A stretch of DNA of 64,000 nucleotides, taken from contig JALBYC010000022.1 in NCBI GenBank assembly GCA_023212645.1, forward strand, positions 1-64,000, read 5' to 3'. Origin of the DNA: Farysia itapuensis (taxonomy: Eukaryota > Basidiomycota > Ustilaginomycetes > Ustilaginales > Ustilaginaceae). Below the pieces are notes generated by a model. The model ran no database searches. It had not been told where the DNA came from and saw only the letters and a program-made list of their open reading frames with translations. Position numbers and translations under genes: made by a program. Shown piece after piece: positions 56,601 to 64,000 of this stretch (position 1 is its first letter; every line of letters starts with the position of its first letter).

Positions 56601-56743
56601 TGCAGGAAGACGATTTCGTCGACCAGATCGGCGACTCAAGCCTCGTCGAGGCTGTATACCAGAGCTCCAACACTACCACATCAGCCGCAGCTGCTGCGTC
56701 TACTCGAAGCAGCTTGGCCAGCCGCAAGTCACTCCGTTCCTAA
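53657..56743 (+). CDS. Kinesin-6 (MKLP/KIF20-like; fission yeast Klp9 group)
   Basis: A cytokinesis/anaphase motor of the kinesin-6 family. The diagnostic P-loop is TYGVTNSGKSHTVMG near residue 210, where GVTNSGK replaces the usual GQTGSGK. Other motor motifs are NRASSRSHGVF, IVDLAGSERISNTGLSSGDRLKEAGNINKSLM and PFRHSKLTELFQSFF. A large insertion between the P-loop and switch I is also typical of the family. The tail begins with a coiled coil (EELRHKLYVAELRCATIEAQV) and then becomes very acidic and Ser-rich. It includes an exact 33-bp tandem duplication (55958-56023, unit EDESQSQAFAS). The basic C-terminus PKKKRKLRKK is a probable nuclear signal. The first ATG in frame is at 53657; 1028 residues. 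Confidence 0.92.
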   Translation: MPASQSTSDTMATPKPGKRESMANITNSLLPPNHTASSSHVKRLSTSSRPAKTHAAVTPQPRRQRTDTEPASVTPRVKTFVDRIGHLRSMQSVQDFTKAADVEPIKAYLRIRPPPPQTAAAERPYIQVVSNTEVLMHPPAQTGSRARTPTSTLPPTKYVFSKVFGGQATAPIQVDEADQSSFFRQTTLPLVDDLLQGQSGLIFTYGVTNSGKSHTVMGNDSPGGSGILPRALDVIFNSISGLESSSEIQPCGVSGIQRVDKAATLTASSSSVGINPFMIPGLSKKLLGDTLSRSLKPSARPYQHDSTKVTVDRNLRYSVFVSYVEIYNEKLFDLLDASPGTTLGRSESVRGSNWSLAALANAAPDQLPASGSITLNRRPLTLKNDTVNGGKYVAGLREIKITSADEARDLLHRGQENRAVFGTMANRASSRSHGVFTIKIVREHAAANTSDADLSSTFSTARLSIVDLAGSERISNTGLSSGDRLKEAGNINKSLMCLGQCLETLRKNQVRLVGAADQPQTVKRRMSIVPFRHSKLTELFQSFFTGEGKAVMIVNANPFDTGFDENSHVMKFSAIAKDVATSRQQTITTKALPSLPKSKLTVPTEDSERSRSIAESDQVTDVTIIEEDDQGSDDETDHDPFVDMLVEKHEELRHKLYVAELRCATIEAQVREEMANQMEQRLLEMQDLYNTRMMNDHEQNEQFMNRKLDLLVRTNQAAASDDAASSSDLSEDEEDEDAVDQSLAPSAFSRAGQSDVSKEVFDSATEGEDESQSQAFASEDESQSQAFASEADDDDDEDEPILQPGKQTQSTALRGRSVTPDQSIDQESGIETEDSEEEEGDDEDDSADFDQSISSAQSVEPEDAADSSFDITSLVAAESEDEHAELPASRRKSGRRSTMNASSRADQSSHSVKTGIPPSGSSTKTLTARGAGRRSSRPVAAPRDSTIHDAPALTDISDASMIAQDAPLSPKKKRKLRKKATVQEDDFVDQIGDSSLVEAVYQSSNTTTSAAAAASTRSSLASRKSLRS
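55958..56023 (+). repeat. Exact 33-bp tandem duplication in kinesin-6 tail
   Basis: Two identical in-frame 33-nt units in a row (55958-55990 and 55991-56023), each encoding 11 residues of the acidic tail. Identity at synonymous sites implies a recent origin. Confidence 0.9.
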
Positions 56744-58340
56744 ACACCTTATGTTCCATGTCTCTTGTGTCACTACGAGCTCCCTACCTAATCGAAGAAA
56801 TTCATTCAAAGCAAACGTCTGTGCGTAACTCGAGCATGTTGGCGTCACATTACGGTGTCGATGCTGATTGTCCGTGCATCTTATTGTTTTCGTCGGCCGA
56901 CGCTCCGAATGTTTCATTTGATGCCGCGCCAGCGCGCATCCCAGTATATAATCACAATGCTCGAGTGGTCGAGGTCGGGGTCGTGCGTCACGCAAAATAG
57001 CCTCTCCCGATCCCATTTGCCTTTCCAGTTCCGTGCGGGACCCCCTTGCTTTCGCAGAAGGCATTGTGTACATCTCGTGTCATCTATGAGGAGAGACGAT
57101 TGCAGCGGGCGGATCGGTAACCGACGAGATCCGTTTCCCCTTGCCTTCTCTCGACGAAAACGAAGGTGCTTGCATGTCACACCTTCTGCACATACATGAA
57201 TGGCAGCCTGGCCTGGCACCCCGCTCCTGCCCGGTATGAGGCGCTAGCATGCCTGAGCCTTTGCTCTGATAGCGCATTCTCTGTATTTTCCCCCAAACAA
57301 GTTCCCTCCACCCCCTAAACGCATTCGTGCTTGGCACCACTCTTCCCACATGATGTTCTTTTGTAAAGTCACATCGCTTAATGCTTAGCCAGATCAAACT
57401 TGCTGACAGCCTTTCACAATCATGCGCATATAACCACTCAGCCACTTCCCAGCTGTCTCTGTCTCCCTTCTCCCCCCTTTTCAACTGCCGTCAGACTTTT
57501 GCGCAAGTCGCGTCGCCTTGTCCGATCGTCTCTATCGATCGTCATTGGATCAATGGTGTCTGAGTAACGATCAATCGCACTCGATGTTCTGGGCACAGTG
57601 TCGATGCGCAGACTCTAGAAGGTGGACGGGTCCTAACCTAAGCGCGCCTTGTATCGTCTCGTTGTCACAGCCCTTTGTGGCTCTGCCGTTTGACATTGCC
57701 TTCAGCGATGCACATGCTTCGCGTTACATGGATCTCAGACATGCGTCCAGTTGTTAGCGTGTCTCGACTTATCATCCCTTTGTTGGCGTCTCTCGACTTA
57801 TCATCCCTTTGCGGGTTACCCTCTGCACGCCAAAATTGCCCTTCCACATAAAGCACTCGCTCTCACTCGATGTAGTCTTTCCCCGTCGATGGTGTCTTTC
57901 CCCATCGAGTCTAGTCTTCACTACATAATGTTCCTAGTCTACTTGGAATTTCGTACCTTGCTAGGCAAACCAGTTGCCATGAGCGGTATCTCCAAGTGCG
58001 ACGCAACCTGCACGAAACCCAGTCGGCTGACAGCTTGGTAGTCATCGAAAGACTCTTGATGGCTGCACAAGCCGAGTTGGAGCGAGAACCGGTACACACC
58101 GCTAGGCCAATGTTTTTCCCTCTTTCGCACCCCAGCATTATGTCACAGTAGTGACAGTGGTGGGGAAGTGAGGCTACATACCACACACATCCGTGCGCCC
58201 GTGCACTAAGGTTTCATATGCGCAGATCTCAGGAGGAAAGTATATATTTCTACGCAAAATCGTGTTCGCACTCTCCTCTCTTCATCGAAGATCCTTTTCT
58301 CCTCTTCGCTGTCTTTGCCCGGATGTCTTCACCTGCTTGA
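56744..58340. other. Gene-poor region with small tandem repeats
   Basis: No convincing coding region; the short frames present have no recognisable content. Two small tandem duplications are visible: a 21-bp unit TCTCGACTTATCATCCCTTTG at 57762 and 57791, and GTCTTTCCCC repeated around 57875-57903. This is the start of the degenerate right part of the window. Confidence 0.55.
57762..57811 (+). repeat. 21-bp direct repeat, 29-bp period
   Basis: TCTCGACTTATCATCCCTTTG occurs exactly at 57762-57782 and 57791-57811. Confidence 0.9.
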
Positions 58341-58363
58341 TTCAGCGTCCTCACACCATTGTT

Positions 58364-58430
58364 TGCATACCTCGAAGATGTCTCTGTCTCGTCGGCCAAG
58401 CACTGCTCTCCTTTGAGAGTTGCACAAAAG
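58364..58430 (+). repeat. Second, degenerate copy of the RT YxDD segment
   Basis: This stretch translates to YLEDVSVSSAKHCSPLRVA. It parallels YLDDVFILSASHSSLLRVA at 58970-59030, at both DNA and protein level. It therefore comes from another copy of the same element, joined end-on to the main copy. The first catalytic Asp is Glu here. Confidence 0.65.
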
Positions 58431-58609
58431 CAGCCCATCGTCTGTGTCGTGGAACGAGCGTTGTCGAAGGACCCGGCACTACCGTACGACACCTTAACCT
58501 CATTGGACTTTACAAACGCGTACAACACCATCCACCGCCAATCGCTTGCACAAAGTCTTGTACGATGGGCCCCCGGTCTTTATCGTCTGGGCCGCTGGGC
58601 GTACGGGAC

Positions 58610-58763
58610 AGCTTGTCCACCCATTGTAGTGGACAAGCTTACCAACCAGCTGTTGGATAGACTCGGGTCTCGGGGAGGTCGGATACTACTCCGCCTCCGG
58701 AGAGACGAGGACAGCCCTTCATCTCGGGCAACTCCGGCATGTACCGGTCCCTTCGGTACATGC
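58610..58763. repeat. Two perfect inverted repeats inside the interrupted RT domain
   Basis: AGCTTGTCCAC (58610-58620) pairs with GTGGACAAGCT (58629-58639) with an 8-nt loop. GCATGTACCG (58737-58746) pairs with CGGTACATGC (58754-58763) with a 7-nt loop. They lie where the RT sequence is interrupted. Confidence 0.8.
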
Positions 58764-60389
58764 ACACTCATATATATAGTTCCCGCTAGAGTCCTCACTC
58801 ACCGAAATACAACACATTGTCTTCCCCCTTTCCACACCAGCTTCACACCATCTCGTCTTGCGAGGGGGTCCGCCAAGGCGACCCTCTCGGTCCTCTCTTC
58901 TTCTCCCTTTCCATCCGCCAAGAGCTTCAGACTCTTTAGGATGCGCTGGGCCCGTCTTGTTTGGTCCTTTCGTACTTAGATGACGTCTTCATCCTCTCGG
59001 CATCGCACTCTTCGCTTTTGAGAGTTGCAGAAGCACAATTCCGCCGATTCCCCTCCGGCCTGGCTCTCAACACCGCCAAATGTGAAGAGATGCCTTTGGC
59101 CTCGGTCCGAGCAGATGGTTTCGAGCTGCTCGGCACATGCGTCGGCAGCGCCGGCCGACGGCGAGCGTTCCTCGAGTCAAAGATCTAGGCCGAGTCACAG
59201 ATCTACACACGATTGGATCAGCTGCCCTCGCAGCATGCCTTGTTACTGCTCCGTCAGTGTCTGCAGCAGGATCTGCGGCACTTGATGCGATGCCTTCGAA
59301 CAGAGGACTTGGGAGACGTCTATGCCCCGTTGGATGCTGGGATGTGGGCCGCAGCAAAACGCTTGCGCGGCCTTGGACACGCTGGGCCGTTCGACGACAC
59401 TCTTCTCAAGCTGCCGGTCAAGCTGGGTGGCCTTGGGCTGCTATCCCACGTCGATCTTGCTCCGCTCGCTTGGGCAGCCGCGGCGGAAGCTTCGGACCGG
59501 GTTCTTCTGCCCTCGTCGGCGGCACGGTCACTGGCACTGGCGAGTCGCAGAGCATGCGCACACAAGCTCTCACTCGAACGCAACACCTTGAGTTGCTCGA
59601 CAAGTTGACTTTGGTGGAGCAGGCCATGTTGGAGGAAAGCACCTCTTTGCTCGGGCGCAAATGGCTGGCCATTATCCCCTCGGCCTCAAACCTCAAGCTT
59701 TCCGACAAAGACGTGGCGGTTGGTTTGCGGCTTCGGACGCTTTGTGCTGGGACGGATGCGGTGTGCCGGAACTGCGGCGGGGAGAATACAATTCTGCATG
59801 ACGAAATCTGTCATCGCATGCAGCATTGTCGGCTGGCGCGACATGAGCAAGTCAAGAAGCTCTTTGTCAGTGCGCTCAAGCACGTTGCCCACACCACCGT
59901 CGAGATGGAGCAGCGTGTCTTACCAGCAGTAGAGGACAGCGAACGAGACCGAGAAGACCGCACAGACTTTCGTGTGCGAGGGGCCGCGGCAATGGGAGCT
60001 GCGCAAGAGTACGACCTGACTTTTGTCTCTGTTGCGGCGACCGGCAGCCGAGCAGCAATGCGGCAGGCCACACTGAGAGGAGAAAAGGAGGCAGCAGCCA
60101 GCGTCGTCCAAGCTGTGCTCAAAAAAGCTGCGGGGGAGAGATATGCCCACTACGACGGGCTGACAGAGGTTGATTTTGCGCCTCTGGCTTTTGCAACGGG
60201 CGGCGCCGTGCATGATGACACCCTTGCCGTCCTAATGCACTGGAAAGAGACGATGAGCAGATACGCCTTTCATCTGATGATGTTCCGAGCTGCTGTAATC
60301 CTTCTCCAATCTCGTGCCCGAACGCATCAATTCCATGCTACCGAGCATGACTGCCCGAGAAACGTCGCCGAGAGCCAAACAGAGGGCAG

Positions 60390-60545
60390 ATGCAAATCCT
60401 TCCGAGTCGTGGCGCCCGAATAGCAGATGCCGACCGAATCGAGATTTTACAGAAGATGTGTCAAGATCTGTCGGATGAACTGCATGCCGCTGAGACGGTC
60501 ATCACGAAGAAAGACGACAACATCCAGCTATTGAAGGAGCTATAA
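60390..60545 (+). other. Small coiled-coil-like ORF, uncertain
   Basis: A 51-residue frame from an ATG at 60390 to a TAA at 60543 that overlaps the end of the retroelement frame. It has a heptad-like charged composition (ADRIEILQKMCQDLSDELHA). It may be a fragment of a displaced gene or chance. I do not recognise it. Confidence 0.25.
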
Positions 60546-61902
60546 GTGACGTCACGAACCGTTTTAGCTGTGATACGGTCACAAGCAAAAATATCCACGC
60601 GGATCGGACTCAGCCATGGCTAACGCCTTTTTAGCCATGAAGCTTGCTTCATGAAGTCAGTCCAACGATAAGCGCTTGTTTGTGAACTGAAATGGCTAAA
60701 ACAACACCACTCGGTGAATATAAGGGAAAATTGTCGCTTCCTTCTTCTTTGTCTTTCCCCATTCCACATTTCTGTTCCCGCACTTTGCTCTCAGTCTACA
60801 GCCCAAACAACATCGTTTCCTGAATGCCTAATTAACCAGCATAAGACGTTGCCGCCCACCAAGCGAGACTAATGGCGGACTCTGCGCTGATGGGCTCATC
60901 TTCTAGCTCTCATCACTGTGCCCAATATCAGCATTGCCCATCGTTTGTCATCACGCGACCATACCTGGTCGAGCTCATGTTCAGCTTTTCTGCGTAGAGA
61001 AATAGCTGACTACTTTCGTATCCCAAGACGTGTTCGAGCCGATGCCTTGTCATCGCCCGTCTCGATAGAAGCCGAAAAAGGTACCCGAAACGCACATTTC
61101 TGTACGACTAAACAGCCAGCTAGTAACGTCTGGCAAAATAGTGCTCGTCCCGAGACAGCTAACAATACGAGTCTTACAAGCACCTGTACGGTAGTGCTCT
61201 GAGTTTTGGAACGCAACACCATACTTACACGGATCTGCAGCCGAGCGAAGGCCAGCCCAGTCTGATGCCTAAGCCGCAACGTCCGACCCTCACGTCTTCT
61301 CCTTCCTTTGGCAGACTCTCTCGTCTGTCTGATCTCCCTACGGTCTTTTTCAAATTCTCAGAGAGAGGCGTCGACTTCCTTTTCGTACCAGCAAAAGGAC
61401 CGATACTTCGTCGGCAGCCACTCAGCGGCAGCACTTGCCCAGCCCGAGCGGCGTCCGCGTAATGCATCTTCGCTATGACTTTCCGTAAAACCCTTCGCCT
61501 TGTCAAGGAATGAAGCCAAGTTCTTCGAGGAATGACAACATCCGCCCTTACTCCAGCACTGGCCCGCCGTTTCCACTTCTGTCTTCGTACAACTCCTTCC
61601 GCGCCCGATCCCGAAATAGATTCGCGTTCCAAAATAGGTGCCATTGCCGACATCAAAAGGCAGCCCTACAGCCATACATACAGCCCAGCCACACTGCTTA
61701 AGTATGTAGCTCAACTGCTCAACTGCACAGTTCAGTCAAACAGACGAGCCATGCAGCGCAGTAGCCATACAAATGTGCCTTTCTGACTAGTTCGGGGTAT
61801 CAGTGGCATGTGTCTTCACTTGTATTGCAGAGCTTACCCAAATGCGTCGATTTCGATTTTCGAAAAAAAAAATGGCGGATCACCCAAACTGCGTTTGTAG
61901 GC

Positions 61903-62110
61903 ATATCGCCACATCCGCCTTATGTATCTCGCTTCTGTTACCGCCAGAAGCTGCTTCAGGGTCATAAGTTATTGCTCATGACTGTCTTGTAGCCTGACAA
62001 GTCCTCACGGCCGAGTAATCGCGTTTCGCAGATTTGTTTTGCGATTTGCGCCAAAACTAAGGCCGCAGTGGCCTTCTCGTCTTCCGTACCACGGTGCGCA
62101 ACCATGCAGG
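61903..62110 (+). repeat. Diverged repeat copy A
   Basis: Resembles 63590-63790 over its length. Shared landmarks in order are a CACATCCGC/CACCACCCCC stretch, a TATTGC-TATGAC-GT-CTTGT block, GTTTTGC-ATTTGCG-CAA and CAGTGGC. Both copies appear degraded. Confidence 0.5.
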
Positions 62111-62214
62111 TACCTCCACTGCCAGTCTTGCTCTCAAACTTTCCGGCGCAGATTCACCTAAAAAGTGCTCCAAAAGGGCACATTTTTTGACTTTTGCATT
62201 TTCTCCACAAAATA

Positions 62215-62400
62215 AATTGAAATGCGTTTTTAATACAAAACAACGCATTTTCAACGGCAAGTTTCGGAAATGATAGTTCCAATATAATTTATTTTTTTAA
62301 TTTTTTAACTATTAATTTAGCTGGCCCAGAATATAAATTATTATTAATTTAAATATAAAAAATGGGCCGGCCCAGAATATATGCGCATATATTTAAGTCG
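62215..62400. other. AT-rich island with palindromes
   Basis: A sharp AT-rich block in otherwise GC-balanced DNA. It contains a hairpin (AAATGCGTT..AACGCATTT, about 62219-62250) and an 18-bp perfect palindrome AATATATGCGCATATATT (62376-62393). GGGCCGGCCC lies at 62364-62373. A 13-bp direct repeat GGCCCAGAATATA occurs at 62323 and 62369. Confidence 0.7.
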
Positions 62401-63589
62401 TCACATCTCTGTTGAATGGCGCAGCCCAATGTCTATATATCATGCTCATAGTACAAACATAGGCTCTCAAGGCCATTTGTACCTGTCCTGCACCAAAAAA
62501 AAGGGTGTTTAATAGGCACATAAAGCTCCTCGACGCGATCCGAGGTTGTGCGCTTCCGTTTTTCCAACCCCCTTTCTTGTTGGATCTGAGGCTTCCTCTA
62601 TGTGCGCATCTGATTGGCGTCACAGGGTCCGGCAGGATCACGTACACATGTCCGCCAAGTAGAGGCTTCACCCCTTTGTGCATAAGTTACTCTTCAGTCA
62701 CCCATTGGTCTCTTGCAGTGCGAACACTGTTCCCTCATTCTTCGCTTCCGTCTCGATGTTCGTATGAGATTGTTGCCCGTTCTTCTGGCGAAAAGCGGAC
62801 ACATCATGGCAGGATGCCTCCGAGGCCATCGATACGTGCCGTAATAAGAGGACACGGTTGGGTACGGAAAGGCTTTTGGCACTAGTCTATCCTCTTCGGG
62901 TTAGACAGTCAGAGTAGACCTCTTGCATTACAACTTCACGACGCCTTACACCTCGAACTTTGCGAGAAGCTACTATGCTATCAGAAGCTTCTGCTGATCA
63001 CCTCAGCTTGCCACATCGGCACTAACGACAGACCAATCGAACGCGTTTCGTGTCTTCAATTTGTCATTCACGCAAGATCCAAGATCGTATAGGGACACCC
63101 GTCTGTCGCACAGTAGCGCTCCATCGTGAAAGTACGTCACTGCTTACTCTGAGCTCTGAAAGATGCTGAGATACTAGACTGATAAAGTCCCGCGTGTAGT
63201 CAGAACGGAGTTGATTCATTGGATCTACCGAACTCGCTTTCACGTTGCTTGCATCTGAGCATCTGTCTCCATCTGATAGAGGCTTCCTTTACAGCTAGTG
63301 AGCTTTGCTCAAAAGACCGCATCTGTAGTGCAATTGTGGGCCATGCTGTAGCTCATGTTTACGATTGAGGACCTTCTCGAGGAGCTGGAGTGGGGTACAG
63401 ACCTCCTTCAGAAGGCGGTGTGTTGCTCAAGGAGACGACGGGAGATTCCTTGACCATCGGATGGAAGACCATGTGTCCCTTGGACTTGGTCCTCTTCTGC
63501 TTGGCCAAGGAGAGGGGCGAGCGGAGACGCTTGAAACGCAGACAGCGTGCGGTATCACCGCCTGTTTAAGGCGAGCACTGCATACCCGC

Positions 63590-63790
63590 TGGCGTCTTTT
63601 GACTTCTCACACCACCCCCGCGTTGCGTCTCTCTCTTCTATTGGCGCGAGAACCCTCTGAGGTCGTAGATTATTGCGTATGACCGTTCTGTGGCGGTTTT
63701 GCAATTTGCGTCAAGTTTGGACCCTCAGTGGCGCTCTGCTTGCCCGCACAGTGGCGCCACATTGTGCACATACATGGCCGTTTGTTCTGA
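63590..63790 (+). repeat. Diverged repeat copy B
   Basis: The partner of the sequence at 61903-62110. The overlapping plus frame ends LLAREPSEVVDYCV. Its counterpart in copy A ends in a similar place, which suggests a shared decayed coding end. Confidence 0.45.
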
Positions 63791-64000
63791 GTCGGATAAA
63801 TTCGTAAGTCAAGAGGTCGATATAGTGCTGTATGAGGCAGTCTCAAGCTTCGTCGTTCTTGCTTTGTTCAATAAACTGGGAGGAAAGAGGCAATTGCACT
63901 GCTTGACGCCAGGTCCAGACAACAAGACTCAACTCTCGATTAAACCTTAGAAATGCTTTGAGACTGCCCCCATGCTCTCGATCCGAACGACGAGCCGCGT

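Larger units (their letters stand above)
58356..60423 (+). mobile_element. Decayed LINE-type (non-LTR) retroelement with restriction-like endonuclease
   Basis: Pieces of one reverse-transcriptase polyprotein are spread over three frames. At about 58500 is a finger/palm piece (SLDFTNAYNTIHRQ). At 58862 is EGVRQGDPLGPLFFSL, the RT template-grip motif. At about 58970 is YLDDVFILS, the catalytic YxDD box, followed by RT-thumb-like sequence with LPVKLGGLGLLSHV near 59440. From about 59570 another frame carries a CX2CX7HX3C zinc knuckle (CRNCGG...H...C near 59765-59810). This frame then has a region (DRTDFRV...EYDLTFVS...FAPLAFATGG) that looks like the restriction-like endonuclease of CRE/R2-type LINEs. 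Two in-frame TAG stops (58937-58939, 59186-59188) and at least two frame changes show that the copy is dead. The clade is inferred from domain order. Confidence 0.75.
60546..64000. other. Degenerate, gene-poor right end
   Basis: No intact gene is supported. Visible features are an 18-bp near-palindrome CATGAAGCTTGCTTCATG at about 60635-60655, an AT-rich palindromic island (62215-62400) and two diverged copies of a ~170-200-bp sequence (near 61.91-62.11 kb and 63.59-63.79 kb). The frame at about 63390-63570 has coding-like composition, but I recognise no domain. Confidence 0.5.

Noticed and set aside
57600..57645. CCTAACCTAAG as a telomere-repeat remnant
   Set aside because: Only one and a half degenerate units, not an array.
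59137..59560. N-terminal part of the 59137-60423 frame
   Set aside because: Up to about 59570 the retroelement homology is in another frame, so this part is not genuine protein.

Overview
This window is nuclear DNA of a fungus, most likely a yeast-like basidiomycete with a compact, intron-poor genome. Ustilaginomycotina (smut relatives) is my best guess, but the class is not proven. The evidence is gene content (kinesin-5 and kinesin-6, FunK1 kinases, an OrsD-type zinc-finger protein, ArAE/fusaric-acid-type transporter, NUS1, SEN54), very short intergenic spaces, and only ten spliceosomal introns that I could place. These introns are 55-78 nt, with GT..AG ends and CTAAY/CTGAC-like branch sites. 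I found no tRNA, rRNA, CRISPR or bacterial operon structure.

Layout. Bases 1-934 have no supported gene. Bases 935-3554 hold a divergent pair: succinate-semialdehyde-type dehydrogenase (-) and an ATP-grasp enzyme (+). Bases 3966-7944 carry one complete FunK1 kinase (+) facing a truncated, frameshifted FunK1 copy (-). Bases 8068-11904 encode a 1278-residue protein with an OrsD-like N-terminus, five ~100-residue zinc-finger repeats, a SUMO-interaction-like motif and a UBA-like tail. Bases 12063-19619 hold SEN54, a coclaurine-N-methyltransferase-like enzyme, a large ArAE-family membrane protein and a TUG/UBX4 protein. Bases 21348-22553 encode a secreted Asn/Ser/Gly repeat protein.

Bases 22719-36396 are a dense housekeeping block: BEM46 hydrolase, ATP23, CNOT9, holocytochrome c synthase, phosphomannomutase, N-acetylglutamate synthase, MRE11, TPT1, V-ATPase subunit C, IST3/SNU17 and an SDR reductase. 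Bases 36453-42785 are surface, redox and stress genes: GPI-type acid phosphatase, membrane-anchored multicopper oxidase, glutathione transferase and a two-domain fasciclin protein. Bases 43240-56743 return to core genes: NUS1, mitochondrial rhomboid, RPB4, SWD3/WDR5, a DUF1295 protein, kinesin-5, ADE1 and kinesin-6. Bases 56744-64000 contain no intact gene that I can support. They hold a decayed LINE-type retroelement (reverse transcriptase, zinc knuckle, restriction-like endonuclease), degraded repeats and an AT-rich palindromic island; this looks like subtelomeric or heterochromatic sequence.

Shared themes. SEN54 and TPT1 both act in tRNA splicing. NUS1 and phosphomannomutase both feed N-glycosylation/dolichol and GDP-mannose supply. 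ATP23, holocytochrome c synthase, the rhomboid and N-acetylglutamate synthase are mitochondrial. The most interesting non-coding signal is an identical 7-mer, TCTAACA, found in at least nine intergenic regions next to housekeeping genes and in four of them close to a CACGTG E-box. The secreted and stress genes have TATA-like boxes instead.
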